Positions 31,117 to 44,057 of a stretch of DNA of 64,000 bases are shown one piece after another. The notes under the pieces are model-generated. The model had not been told where the DNA came from, made no database searches, and saw nothing but the letters and a program-made list of their open reading frames with translations. Each line of letters begins with the position of its first letter. Position 1 is the first letter of the stretch. Made by a program: the position numbers and the translations under genes. The DNA is from Wyeomyia smithii (taxonomy: Eukaryota > Arthropoda > Insecta > Diptera > Culicidae), in contig NC_073695.1 in assembly GCF_029784165.1 (NCBI RefSeq), positions 142,110,748 through 142,174,747 of the forward strand, read 5' to 3'.

Positions 31117-32177
31117 ATGGATGCAGTAAAGGACGCCTGCGAAGACGGCAAAGGCAGTACGCCTACCGGATCGACGCAAGACATCGCAGTGGCTGGTCCA
31201 CTGTTGATAAAGGCGGTCGGAAGACAGCGAGACACGCTACCGAAGGTAGTAGCGCTGTCGGAGCAGCTCGATGCCATAATCGAGTTTGCGAAAAGTCGCA
31301 CCAACACGACGAAGTACCTGAAGCAGGCTCTCTACATGCTTCGGTCCTCCGTCGATGCTGCGAAGAAGGAGCACGCCGAGCTCAAGGCAAGAGCGGTGGC
31401 TGCAGAGAAGAATGCAACGGAGGTGACCGGAAGGGCGACGAAGTCGGTCCAAACGGACACCTGCACGTTTGCAGCGGTTTGCGCCTCTGGGTCAGCCGCA
31501 AAAAGAGCAAGGCAGTCTCCGGGGGAAGCCCCCGAGAACAGCAAGAAACGGTTGGTTGTGCTAAGCCCGCGAGATAGCACACCAACGGCCTCCAAGTCCG
31601 CCGAAAAGTCTGCCGAACCCTTGGGTGACCGTGGGAGGAAGGAAGCGCCAAAAAGACAGCAAGCGCAACGACGAGAAGGCGACAAATCGTCCAAAAATGG
31701 GAAAGAAGGCGCGAAGCAGGGGCGACGCCCTCATACTCAAGACGGAGGGGTCCAAGTACTCCGAAGTCTTGAAGAAAATGAGAGGCGAAACCCAGCTCAA
31801 GGATCTGGGAGCGGATGTGCGGAGGTAATTCGCCTCCGAAAGGGTCCAGCGGGGACCCAGGTGGCCACTTTCCGGCTTGCATCGGCCGATGCAACTCTGG
31901 CCCTGAAGACAGCCAAACTTAAGGTTGGCTGGTCAGTATGTCCCCTGAGCATACTCCAGCAGCCGGACGTTTGCTTCAGGTGTTTCGAGGGAGGACACAA
32001 GTCCCTGCAAGGGGCCCGATAGGAGCCAGTTATGTAGGCGTTGTGGTGGTGCTGGCCATAAAGCTAAAGACTGCGGGGAGCCTCCCAAGTGCTTGGTATG
32101 TACTGGAAAACGGGACGCCAAGCACTTTATGGGAGGCCCACGGTGCCCAGCCGGTAAGGCGGCCACGAAACCACGGG
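31117..32177 (+). pseudogene. R1-A ORF1 (gag-like), frameshifted
   Basis: The frame opens at ATG 31117 (MDAVKDACEDGKGS) and continues to 32020, where a small indel inside the first zinc knuckle (CFRCFEGGHKS) shifts it. The other knuckles (CRRCGGAGHKAKDC and CLVCTGKRDAKH) are readable in the next frame to about 32177. The N-terminal ~45 residues seen in R1-C upstream of this point are missing here. The protein has a helical middle rich in Ala/Lys and a basic linker. In the family it binds element RNA. Confidence 0.75.
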
Positions 32178-32178
32178 C

Positions 32179-35116
32179 TTGAGGGTGACACAATTGAACC
32201 TGAACCATTGCTATGCGGCACAGCAGCTGCTATACCAAGCAGCGTCTGAGTCGCGGTCGGACATCGCAATCGTATCGGACCCTTACTGCATTCCTCCCGG
32301 AAACGGTAATTGGGTTGCAGATAAGTCCAGTTCGGCGGCCATATGCACGACCAGCAAGTTCCCGGTTCAGGAGGTTGTGTCAACCTCAAATGAAGGATAC
32401 GCGGTTGCCAAGGTGGACGGAGTGTTCTACTGCAGTTGTTATGCTCCGCCGCGTTGGTCTATCGAAAGGTTCATCCATGGAGCTGACGGGACTAACACCC
32501 TTAGTAGTGGCGGGCGACTTCAACGCTTGGGCTGTTGAGTGGGGAAGCCGCCGCACGAACCGGAGGGGTCAGATCTTGTTGGAAGCTTTGGCAAAGCTCA
32601 ACCTAGATCTGGCCAACGTTGGAACCAAGTGTACATTCAGCAGAAATGGTGCGGAGTCGATCATCGACGTGACGTTCTCCAGCCCAGGACTGATCGTGAA
32701 CTGGAGGGTAGACGATGGCTACACCTATAGTGACCACCAGTCGGTCTGCTATAGCGTAGTCCAGAACGTGAGGCGGCAGGCGACGGGTAGAGCCAATACT
32801 CCGACCGTCCGCGGGTGGAAGACATCGCATTTCGATGCCGAGGTATTTGCAGAAGCAATGAGAAGAGAGCGCGAGGGGGGCAGTTGGCTCCGCCCGAGTG
32901 CTGACCAATTAGTTGCCACATTATCGCGGGCGTGCGACGCCACCATGCCTAGGACCCGCCAACCTAGGAATGGTAAGTCACCGGTATACTGGTGGACCGA
33001 CGCGATAGCGGACCTCCGTAGCGCGTGCCTCCGTGCAAGACGGATGTTGCAACGTGCACGTACCGATGCACAGAGGGTAGAGCGCCGTGTAGTATTCGGA
33101 TCTGCAAGATCGGCGCTTAAAAGTGCGATAAAGGCGAGCAAAAGGGCCTGCTTCGATAGGCTATGCGCGAGTGCCAATACGAATCCGTGGGGCAACGCCT
33201 ACAGAGTCGTAATGGCGAAGACCAAAGGCGTGTTGGCGCCTGCAGAGCGATCACCAGCGATGCTGGAGCGCATCATCGAGGGACTCTTTCCACGACACGA
33301 GCCAAATCCTTGGCCTCCGGTTGCTGAGTCTCACGTCCGACGTTCCAGTATCTCAGACACAGACCAGGGATGGTCGGCCAACCTGCCGGGCATCCAATCC
33401 GTGAGAGACGGCAGCCGTGCAGAGGTTGTGGAGGAGGTAAGGGTTACGAATGAGGAACTCATCGTGATCGCCAACTCCCTAAAGGTGAGCAAGGCACCGG
33501 GACCGGATGGAATCCCGAACTTGGCCATCAGGACGGCCATGAAAGTGGCCCCTGATCTATTTCGAGCAGTCATGCAGAAGTGCCTGGATGACTGCCTCTT
33601 TCCGGACAGGTGGAAGCGACAGAGATTGGTGCTGTTGCCGAAGGCTGGGAAACCGCCAGGGGACCCATCGGCATACAGACCTATCTGTCTGCTGGACACT
33701 ACGGGCAAGGTGCTTGAGAGGATTATCCTCAACAGACTGGTGAAGTACACAGAGGGTGTAAACGGTCTGGCAAGTAACCAGTTCGGCTTCCGGAAAGGTA
33801 GATCCACGCTGGATGCTATTCTCTCTGTCACCAAGACGGCAGAGGTAGCACTCCAGCGTAAGAGTTGGGGCATTCGCTATTGCGCAATCGTCACGCTTGA
33901 CGTGAAGAATGCATTCAATAGCGCCAGTTGGGACTCCATAGCGCTCGCGCTTAGGAGCATCCACGTACCGGTGTCGTTGTACAAGATTTTGGAAAATTAT
34001 TTCCAGAATCGGGTACTAGTTTACAACACGGAGGAGGGTCAGAAGTGCGTCCCAATCACCGCAGGGGTACCGCAAGGTTCCATCCTGGGCCCGGTGTTGT
34101 GGAATGTCATGTATGACGGGGTGTTGAAACTAAAGTTCCCTGTAGGGGTTGTGATCGTCGGTTTCGCAGACGACATCACGCTAGAGGTCTACGGCGAGTC
34201 GATCGAAGAGGTCGAGTTGACGGCCGCGCACTGCATACGCAAGGTCGAAGACTGGATGCACTCTAGGAAACTGGAGTTAGCGCACCATAAAACGGAGGTT
34301 ACGGTTGTGAACAACCGCAAATTAGAGCAACAGGCGGTGGTCAGAGTCGGTGACTGCACCATTACCCCAAGGCGTTCCTTGAAGCTCTTGGGGGTTATGG
34401 TTGACGATAAGCTCACATTTAAGAGTCACGTCGACTATGCCTGTAAGAGGGCTTCAGCGGCCGCTGCAGGACTATCTCGAATGATGTCCAATAGCTCAGC
34501 GGTATATGGCAGCAAGCGTAAACTTCTTGCCACCGTGGTTTCGTCCATACTTAGGTATGGTGGGCCAGCGTGGTCCAAAGCGTTAGGTACCAACAGTCAT
34601 CGTCGAAAACTGAAAAGTACCTTCAGGCTCATGTGCCTGAGGGTTGTGAGCGCGTACCGTACAGTGTCATACGACGCAATCTGCGTCCTGTCCGGTATGA
34701 TGCCTATCAGCATAGCCATTAAGGAGGACGTAGAATGCTTCGATCAACGTGACACAAGGGGTATACGAGGCACCAGAAGGTCATTCTCGATGATCAGATG
34801 GCAGCAGGAATGGTCCAATTCCGCAAAGGGTAGATGGACGCATCGACTTATTCCGGACGTATCCGGATGGGTCGGGAGGCGCCATGGAGAAGTTAACTTC
34901 CACTTGACACAGATTCTGTCAGGTCATGGTTGCTTCAGGCAGTATCTACACAGATTCGGGCATGCGGGGTCCCCCATGTGTCCCGAGTGTGCGGATGCGG
35001 AAGAAACTGCTGAGCATGTCTTCTTCGTGTGCCCTCGTTTTGTGCATGCGCGGAGCGACATGATGGTGTCATACGACGCAATCTGCGTCCTGTCCGGTAT
35101 GATGTCATCAGCATAG
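32179..35116 (+). pseudogene. R1-A ORF2: endonuclease-reverse transcriptase, frameshifted
   Basis: ORF2 begins at 32179, where copies B and C have ATG but A has ACG. The endonuclease (VTQLNLNHCYAAQQLL, DIAIVSDPY) loses frame at about 32480 through a deletion of about 20 bases. It continues with VVAGDFNAWAVEWGS and YTYSDHQSV. RT motifs follow: KAPGPDGIPN, VLLPKAGKPPGDPSAYRPICLL, VTLDVKNAFNSASW, AGVPQGSILGPVLWN and the catalytic VGFADDITLEV at about 34160-34195. The C-terminal zinc cluster is present but the duplication then forces an early stop at 35116. Confidence 0.85.
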
Positions 35117-35466
35117 CCATTAAGGAGGACGTAGAATGCTTCGATCAACGTGACACAAGGGGTATACGAGGCACCAGAAGGTCATTCTCGATGATCAGAT
35201 GGCAGCAGGAATGGTCCAATTCCGCAAAGGGTAGATGGACGCATCGACTTATTCCGGACGTATCCGGATGGGTCGGGAGGCGCCATGGAGAAGTTAACTT
35301 CCACTTGACACAGATTCTGTCAGGTCATGGTTGCTTCAGGCAGTATCTACACAGATTCGGGCATGCGGGGTCCCCCATGTGTCCCGAGTGTGCGGATGCG
35401 GAAGAAACTGCTGAGCATGTCTTCTTCGTGTGCCCTCGTTTTGTGCATGCGCGGAGCGACATGATG
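34664..35466 (+). repeat. 402-bp tandem duplication in R1-A ORF2
   Basis: 34664-35065 (402 bp) is repeated at 35066-35466 (401 bp). The only difference I see is a small change near 35105 (CCTATCAG versus TCATCAG) that removes one base. The second copy therefore leaves the ORF2 frame, and the normal C-terminus is encoded by a separate frame (35029-35622). Near-identity means a very recent event or an assembly artefact. Confidence 0.9.
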
Positions 35467-35622
35467 GTAGTGAGCGGGCCAGACACCACTCCGGACAACC
35501 TAGTTCGGAGGATGTGTAAAGACCCAAACATTTGGAGGGCGGTTTGTACAGCCGCCTCTCAAATAGTTTTAGAATTGCAAAACAGGCGACAGGTTGACCA
35601 CCGACACGCCAGTGTTAGCTAA
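35117..35622 (+). pseudogene. R1-A ORF2 C-terminus, displaced by the duplication
   Basis: This encodes the second copy of the C-terminal zinc region (CPECADAEETAEHVFFVC) followed by the true end of ORF2 (PDTTPDNLVRRM, VCTAASQIVLELQNRRQ), closed by TAA near 35622. It is out of frame with the main ORF2. Confidence 0.8.
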
Positions 35623-35856
35623 CTGCCAGTCTCCAGGTTAGTTAGCTAAGTTAGCAAAGAGATCTATAGAACCAAGAGGGTGTACAGAGCACAAAAGCCG
35701 CTCCCCGAAGCAATACCTAGCGGTGGTCCCGGGGAGTATTATGGGCTGGAGACTGGAGGGGTTTTAGTGGGTCCGGTCACTGATTCAAACCAACCCCACA
35801 CTCCCTGAGGTTGGTCACCTCAGGGGTTTGGATGCAAATTTCCCCTCCACCTGAAA

Positions 35857-36692
<836 letters not shown>

Positions 36693-36702
36693 TGGGTTCG
36701 AG

Positions 36703-37184
36703 GGAAAGGTTCGAGAACTCACGTCGCAGGTAACCCTACAAATTAAATACCTGGACGAAGTCACCGAGGCATGCGAAGTCGTGGATGCCCTCAAGGAGCA
36801 GTGCGAAGTGGTTGTGGCACCAAAGGCAGTTCGACTGCGCAAAGGCCCAGTAGGGACCCAGACCGTCACTGTCAGGCTTCGGTGGACGGAGGCCAGGCGT
36901 CAAAGGTAGCGAGGCTCAAAGTGGGTTGGTCAATGTGCCCACTCAGCATCTACCAGCCGCCGGAGGTTTTCTTTCGATGCTTCGAGCAAGGACACAAGTC
37001 CTTTAGCTGCAAGGAGCCTGACAGAAGCTCCCTTTGCAGGCGGTGCGGCGCTGTAGGCCACAAAAGCAAAGACTGTGTAGAGCCCCCGAAGTGCTTGGCG
37101 TGCGCCGGAAAGCGTGACGCAAAGCACATAATGGGAGGCCCGAGGTGCACGGCCGGTAAGCCGACTAGCAAGCCATGGGCGTGA
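36703..37184 (+). pseudogene. R1-B ORF1, C-terminal part
   Basis: A helical segment (VRELTSQVTLQIKYLDE) is followed by VRLRKGPVGTQTVTVRL. Then come three CCHC-type knuckles: CFRCFEQGHKSFSCK, CRRCGAVGHKSKDC and CLACAGKRDAKH, at about 36970-37130. A TAG at 36907-36909 and a frame change precede the knuckles. The ORF1 stop (TGA 37182-37184) overlaps the ORF2 ATG (37175) by ten bases, a stop/start overlap as known for R1-group elements. Confidence 0.75.
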
Positions 37185-39833
37185 GAGTGACACAGCTAAA
37201 TTTGAACCACTGCTTCGCGGCTCAGCAACTGCTATACCAAGCAGTCACTGAGTCGTTGTCGGACATCGCCATAATCTCGGACCCCTACCGTATTCCTTCC
37301 GGAAACGGTAACTGGATTTCGGATGGGTTCGGTATGGCGGCAATATGGACGACGAGCAGGTTCCCGGTTCAGGAGGTAGTGTCAACCTCAAACAAAGGAT
37401 ACGCGGTTTCCAAGGTGAACGGAGTGTACTACTGCAGCTGCTATGCTCCGCCTCGTTGGTCTACCGAGCAGTTCACAAAGATGATCGACCGAGCCACCGG
37501 GGAGCTTATCGGTCTATCACCATTGGTAGTGGCGGGCGACTTCAACGCATGGGCAACTGAGTGGGGAAGTCGACGCACAAACCAGAGAGGCCTGATCTTG
37601 TTGGAGGCTTTGGCGAAGCTCAACATAGATCTGGCCAACGTCGGCATGAAGAGCACCTTCAGTAGAAACGGCGCGGAGTCGATCGTCGATGTGACGTTCT
37701 GTAGTCCAGGACTGATCACGAACTGGAGGGTACACGATGGCTACACTCATAGCGACCACCTGGCGTTCTGTTATAGTGTCGACTGTAATACGAGACCGCA
37801 TGTGGCGAGCAGAATTAACACTCCAGCTCCTCGCGGGTGGAGGATTTAACACTTCAACGATGAGATATTTGCGGAAGCAATTAGACGAGAACACGAGGCG
37901 GGCAGAATTCATAACCCGAGCGCTGCTCAACTTAATGCCATACTTTCGCAGGCGTGCGACGCCACTATGCCTAGGAACCGCAAGCCTAGGCATGGAAGGC
38001 CACCAGCCAAGAGCGTGTCTTCAAGCGAGTAGAAGGATTCAACGTGCGCGAACCGACGAAGAAAGGGAAGATCCCCGAGGGGCATTCAATTCCGCTAGAG
38101 CGGCGCTTAAAAGAGCAATAAAAGCTAGTAAACGTGCGTGCTTCAAAAGACTGTACTCTAGTGCCAACACTAACCCGTGGGGTAACGCCTATAGGATGGT
38201 GATGGCCAAGACCAAGGGTGCGATGGCGCCCGCAGAAAAATCACCAGCGATGCTTGAGCGGATCATAGAGGGACTCTTTCCACGCCACGAGCCAAGTCCT
38301 TGGCCTGGCTGGCGAGTCACATCACCGACGTTCCAGTATCTCAAACTCAGACCAGAGGTAGTCGGCCAACCTGCCGAACACTCAATATATGAGTGACGGC
38401 GTTAGCCGTGCCTAGGCAGAGGAGGCGGAAACGGTTAAGAATGAGGAACTCATCGTGATCGCCAACTCGCTGAAGGTGAGCAAGGCTAACTCCCTAAAGG
38501 TGAGACCGGGATTGGATGGGATTCCGAATCTGGCTGTGAAGAAGGCCATCAAAAGGCCCCCAGACTGTTTCGGGAAGTCATGCAGAAGTGCCTGTATGAC
38601 TGTACATTCCTAGAGAGATTGAAGCGACAGAAGCTGGTCTTATTGCCGAAGACAGGGAAACCACTTGGTGACCCGTCGGCATACAGACCGATATGTCTGC
38701 TCGATACGGCGGGTTAGGTGCTCGAGAAGGTTGTTCTCAATAGACTGGTTAGGTACACCGAAAGTGCAAACGGTCTGTCGAGTAACCAGTTCGGCTTCCG
38801 AAAAGGCAAGTCTACGGTGGATGCTATTCTGTTCGTCACCAAAACAGCAGAGGTAGCACTCCAGCGTAAAAGATGGGACATTCGCTATTGTGCAATCGTC
38901 ACGTTGGACGTGAAAAATGCAATCAATAGTGATAGCTGGAATTCCATAGCCCACTCGCTTCGGAAAGTAGACATTCCGGTGTCTTTGTACAGGATTCTGG
39001 AAAATTATTTCCAGAATCGTGTGCTAGTTTACAGCACAGACGAGGGTCAAAAATGTGTCCCAACTACCGCAGGGGTTCCACAAGGTTCCATCCTGGGCCC
39101 GGTACTGTGGAATATCATGTACGATGAAGTGCTGAAACTAAAGTTCCCCCAAGGGGTTGTGATCGTTGGATTTGCGGATGACATCACACTTGAGGTCTAC
39201 GGCGAGTCGATCGAGGAGGTGGAGTTGACGACTTCGCACCCTATAAGCGTCGTCGAGGACTGGATGCGCTCCAAAAAACTGGAGCTGGCGCATCATAAGA
39301 CGGAGATTTCAGTTGCCAATAACCGCAAGTCAAAGCAACAGGTGTTGATCAGTGTCGGGAATTGCACCATCGCCTCTAAGCACTCCCTGAAGCTGCTGGG
39401 GGTGATGATCGATGACAAGCTCGCCTTCGGGAGCCATGTCGAATATGCCTGTAAGAGGGCTTCAATGGTTATTGCAGCATTATCTCGCATGATGTCCAAT
39501 AGCTCAGCAGTGTACGGCAGCAAGCGGAAACTTATAGCTAGCGTGACTTCGTCCATATTGAAATACGGCGGGCCAGTGTGGTCCAAAGCACTAGGTACTA
39601 CTAAACATCGGAGTAAGTTGGAAGGTACCTACAGGCTCGTGTGCCTGAGAATTGCGAGCGCGTATCGAACTGTGTCATACGACGCAATCTGCGACCTGTC
39701 CGGCATGATGCCTATCAGCATAGCCATTAAGGAGGACGTAGAATGCTTCGATCAACGTGAAACAAGGGGCATACGAGGTACCAGAAGATCATTCTCGATA
39801 ATCAGATGGCAGCAGGAGTGGTCCAATCCGTGA
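37175..39833 (+). pseudogene. R1-B ORF2, broken
   Basis: The endonuclease is intact in frame from ATG 37175 to TAA near 37849 (VTQLNLNHCFAAQQLL, VVAGDFNAWATEWGS, YTHSDHLAF). Then several indels follow (37850-38717), including a partly repeated SLKVSKA segment near 38460-38500. The RT half is open from 38718 to 39833 and contains VTLDVKNAINSDSW, AGVPQGSILGPVLWN and VGFADDITLEV. The usual Phe of the first catalytic box is Ile here. It ends with TGA near 39833, before the zinc cluster. Confidence 0.8.
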
Positions 39834-40013
39834 AAGGTAGATGGCCGCATCGACTTATTCCGGATGCATCCGGATTGATCGGGAGGCGCCATGGAGAAGT
39901 GAACTTCCATCTGACATAGATTCTGTCAGGCCATGGTTGCTTTAGGCAGTATCTACACAGATTCGGGCATGCGGGTTCCCCCAACTGTCCCGAGTGCGTG
40001 GATGCGGAAGAGA

Positions 40014-40651
40014 CTGCTCGCCACATGCGGTCTCGTTTTACAGTCTACGCTATAACAGACTGCCAGATGGTCGCTATGAGTGTAGCCATCGTGTACCCTC
40101 CAGTTCGTGATCAGTCCTGGACTACAGAACGTCACATCGATGATCGACTCCGCGCCGTTTCTACTGAAGGTGCTCTTCATGCCGACGTTGGCTAGATCTA
40201 TGTTGAGCTTCGCCAAAGCCTCCAACAAGATCCGGCCTCTCTGGTTTGTGCGTCGACTTCCCCACTCAGTTGCCCATGCGTTGAAGTCGCCCGCCACTAC
40301 CAATGGTGATAGACCGATAAGCTCCCCGGTGGTTCGGTCGATCATCCTTGTGAACTGCTCGGTAGACCAACGAGGCGGAGCATAGCAGCTGCAGTAGTAC
40401 ACTCCGTTCACCTTGGAAACCGCGTATCCTTTGTTTGAGGTTGACACTACCTCCTGAACCGGGAACCTGCTCGTCGTCCATATTGCCGCCATACCGGACC
40501 CATCCGAAATACAGTTACCGTTTCCGAAAGGAATACGGTAGGGGTCCGAGATTATGGCGATGTCCGACAACGACTCAGTGACTGCTTCGTATAGCAGTTG
40601 CTGAGCCGCGAAGCAGTGGTTCAAATTTAGCTGTGTCACTCTCACGCCCAT
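40014..40651 (-). pseudogene. R1-C ORF2, endonuclease only
   Basis: The frame opens with ATG at 40651, overlapping the ORF1 stop. It encodes the APE-type endonuclease nearly identically to R1-B (VTQLNLNHCFAAQQLL, VVAGDFNAWATEWGS, YTHSDHLAV). It is cut at 40014, where the sequence inverts, so RT is absent. Confidence 0.8.
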
Positions 40652-42053
40652 GGCTTGCTAGTCGGCTTACCGGCCGTGCACCTCGGGCCTCCCATTATGT
40701 GCTTTGCATCACGCTTTCCGGCGCACGCCAAGCACTTCGGGGGCTCTACACAGTCTTTGCTTTTGTGGCCTGCAGCGCCGCACCGCCTGCAAAGGGAGCT
40801 TCTGTCAGGCTCCTTGCAGCTAAAGGACTTGTGTCCTTGCTCGAAGCATCGAAAGAAAACCTCCGGCGGCTGGTAGATGCTGAGTGGGCACATTGACCAA
40901 CCCACTTTGAGCCTCGCTACCTTTGACGCCTGTCCTCCGCCCACCGAAGCCTGACAGTGACGGTCTGGGTCCCTACTGGGCCTTTGCGCAGTCGAACTGC
41001 CTCTGGTGCCACAACCACTTCGCACTGCTCCCTGAGGACATCCACGACTTCGCATGCCTCGGTGACCTCGTCCAGGTATTTAATTTGTAGGGTTACCTGC
41101 GACGTGAGTTCTCGAACCTTTCCATCTCCAAGCGCCTCTTGGGCCAATGCCCGATAGGCTGGGCCCTTGTTTCTGGCTTCTTTGCGGAGCTCAAAGCTTA
41201 TTTCTTCCTTGCGGGATCAGTGGATGCTACGCACATCTGCCCCCAGATCTTTAAGCTTCGCATCGCCTTTCATTGCCTTAAGGACTTCCGAGTACTTTGA
41301 CTCTTCTGTCTTAAGGATGAGTGCGTTGCCCTTATTTTGAACTTTCTTCGTCGCAGGATTTGTAACCGGGTGCGGTTTTTGGCCACCACTTTTTGGTTCC
41401 TACTCCTTCCCGGAACCGTTACCCACGGGTTACCTGGAGCCTTCTGCTCCTTGGCTGCCTCCGGGGGCTGTTTGCGATTAAACGCTTCTTTGTGCCCCGG
41501 GAGGCCGTCTCTCCCGGGGACTGTCGCGTTCGTTTGGCAGCTGGCCCTGCCGCACAAACCGCCGCAAACGTGCTGGTGTCCGTTTGGACCGACTTCGTCG
41601 CCAGCTCGGTCACCTTCGTCTCCTCTTTCTCCTCAGCCGCAGCTTTCATTTCGAGCTCGGTATGCTTCTTTTGCGCAGTATCGACGGAGGACCTAAGTCT
41701 ACATGGCCTGTTTCAAGTACTTCGTTGTATTGCTGCAACTTTTCGCAAACTCGATTATAGCATCGAGCTGGTCAGACAATGCCACTACCCTCGGTAGCGT
41801 GTCCCGCTGTCTTCCGGCCGCCGTTAATAGCTGTAGACCAGCCACCGCGATGTTTTGCGTAGATCCGGTAGGCGTACTGCCTTTACCGTCTTCGCAGGCG
41901 ACCTTCACTGCATCCGTCTCCACTTTTCTCGGTGGAGATCGCTGGATGCCACCTCGCGCAAATGGTTTTCCAACCCATCTGCGCTCATCTCTAGGGTTTT
42001 GTTTTGCTGCATTCTTGTTGATTGGGTCCCCCTACCAGCCGCTATCCTTATCC
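40642..42053 (-). pseudogene. R1-C ORF1, frameshifted
   Basis: A probable start is the ATG at about 42053 (MDKDSGW, then an in-frame TAG). The frame continues through a basic segment to VETDAVKVACEDGKGS at 41923. It then runs in several frames (41699, 41419, 41270, 40917) to the three zinc knuckles at about 40880-40720. It has the longest ORF1 N-terminus of the three R1 copies. Confidence 0.7.
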
Positions 42054-42114
42054 ATAATGCAGTAGTCGCCCAAATGGTGTCAAGGTGGTCTATGCTGTGA
42101 GGCCATGGCTAGGG

Positions 42115-42706
42115 CAGTGCCTGAGAAGGGATCGAAATTTGATTGTGACTGCGATGAATGCACATGCTTTTTTCGTTTGAATTGAACGACAGAAACGATC
42201 GGGCGAACGAAAAAAAAGTTTTTCTCTTTCTCTCGTGTGACGATTTTTTTTCTAACGATAGCGAACGCAGTTTCGGAGAAGTCGATTTTAAAACTCTCTC
42301 GCTCGATCATTTGAATTTATGTTGAACGGAGCAAACTAGAGTATGATCGGCAGCATGTGGCGTGTTTTATTTTCGTTTCTCTCGTTCTCGACGGGTTCTT
42401 GACTGGCTGTCTGAACGGTCAAAAAACGGTCGATGAATGCTTTTTCGCTGCATCGGATGGGATTGGGGCACTGCTTACAGATGCACGTTATTTTTTGGTG
42501 GAGAAGTTTGTTGTTGTTGTTGTTGTTGTTTAGCGATAATTGCTCGAGGACAAATGAGGTGGAGATATAGTTTGAATATTTCTTCACGCGAAATGCTGAA
42601 GTCCGTCGTTGTTATGCGTCGCAAAGCGCCGACAGGCACAAGTAGTGTTTTTACTTCTGCCTACGCGGCTAGCATTATACCATATGTTGCGTTGCGCGCG
42701 GCTGTA
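42115..42706. repeat. Left long terminal inverted repeat of the hAT-like element
   Basis: Its partner is approximately 45440-45995. Similarity is patchy but ordered, with shared CAGTGC ends, CGTTC-rich words, a GTT/AAC triplet run, and CGCGGCTAGCA...ATGTTGCG near the inner end. A short open frame at 42437-42814 is probably fortuitous. Confidence 0.6.
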
Positions 42707-43279
42707 ATTTATATTTTTCCGAAGCTTATTCAGATTCTTGCTTCGCTTATATCATTGGCCCAACAGATAAGCCGATATATACTCTATTCTTTTTATATCC
42801 ATCGTTATCAGTAGGCTAATTTTTCAGTCAATTTTTTTTTCTGATTCGTTATGCATAAATAGTGGAAAAAGACAATCCTTATGCCCTGACAAATCACGTT
42901 CTACAATTGAGTTGATAGTTTTGTGATGTATTAGTTGATAACCGTCTTACAAACTGTGTTTTTTTAGATGCAAAAAATTAACGGTAGATTGCAAATCAGC
43001 AGAAACATTAGAGGCCACCTAAATTGAATTGTTGAAACTAGCTCAATTTTAGTTGTGAGTTGTTAGTTGTTTCTGGTACCCAGGAGCGGATTAAGGCGAA
43101 GGCGAAGCAGGCGGACTTCAAAATTGATGTTTGATGCATGAATAGGATCATCAACAATGTATGGAGAACACTATAAATGTATAACGAAAAAGAATTTCCC
43201 GCATACAAATTGACCTGAAAAATTAGCCTCCTGATAACTATCGAATTCAAAAGTATCTATCTGTTAGGCCGATGATATA
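42707..43279. other. Inner region of the hAT-like element
   Basis: A/T-rich sequence without a credible gene. It separates the left inverted repeat from the nested TA-flanked MITE. Confidence 0.35.
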
Positions 43280-44007
43280 AAGGTCGGATTCGATTATATA
43301 GAGACTCGATTTTATATTGACTCGATTATATGTATATGATTCTATTATATATAATTTCAAACTCGATTATACTGCCGTTTCAAGCATAGTTGTCCCAGCG
43401 TGCATAAGAACGGCAGTATATATAGTAGCAAAAAAATTTTTTTTTAAATTTCAAATGTGATCTAGAGCGAACATTTCGTAAGAGAACATCCAGAAAATAC
43501 GTTACGCTTGATAAAAAGGGAAAAAAATAAAAAATAATTAAAAACAATGAAAAATTTTGGTTTTTTGGTTTTTGGAATTTAAAAATTAAAAGAAATTGAA
43601 AACCCCTAAATAAAATTACCTTAATAAAAAAAATTACAAAAATAAGAAAAAAGAAATTAAAAAAAATTAGGAATAAACGAATAATTTGAAAATTTTCAAA
43701 AATTTGAGAAATAAAAAACGAACGAGTTGACAAATCAATATATACTGATCTAACTTTTTCTTTCCATTTGACACCAGGAATAACTACAAGAATAACTACA
43801 AGATATATGTATAATTTTCATAAGAACTGTGTTTGCTGACTTTTAGGGGGATGAGTCAAAAATAAAATTCTTCCTATTTATTCGAAAATAATAAAACATT
43901 CATGTAAAATGAATAAAATACATTTTTTCTCTGATTAGATTATATATAAAATTCGATTATATATAGTGGAAAAAAATCAGAGACTATATATAATCGAGTG
44001 TGACCTG
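43280..44007. mobile_element. TA-flanked MITE (pogo/mariner-like), nested
   Basis: The ends read AAGGTCGGATTCGATTATAT (left) and CAGGTCACACTCGATTATAT (right, reverse complement), each next to a TA dinucleotide (43278-43279 and 44008-44009). This suggests a Tc1/mariner/pogo-type insertion. The middle is A-rich with no transposase. A perfect hairpin (ATACTGCCGTT...AACGGCAGTAT) lies at about 43370-43420. Confidence 0.55.
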
Positions 44008-44057
44008 TACTTAGCGATGCGAAAATCTAAATTAGCTTCGGACAAAGTACACCACCG

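Larger units (their letters stand above)
36693..40016 (+). mobile_element. R1-B: plus-oriented R1 segment, ORF1-middle to ORF2 end
   Basis: This segment lacks the ORF1 N-terminus and the 3' UTR. It starts beside the inverted tail stub and stops at 40016 inside the ORF2 C-terminal zinc cluster (CPECVDAEETA). There it joins the minus-strand R1-C through a shared CTGCT. It belongs to the same subfamily as R1-C and differs from R1-A at many positions. The arrangement of stub plus inverted body matches the product of twin-primed reverse transcription. Confidence 0.8.
36703..41123. repeat. Large inverted repeat, two 1110-bp arms
   Basis: Arms 36703-37812 (+) and 40014-41123 (-) have exactly equal length and differ only by scattered substitutions. 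They are separated by about 2.2 kb. If transcribed across, the RNA could fold into long double-stranded RNA. Confidence 0.85.

Noticed and set aside
42437..42814. 125-codon frame in the left inverted repeat of the hAT-like element
   Set aside because: It includes a GTT-run translated as poly-Cys and has no transposase motif.
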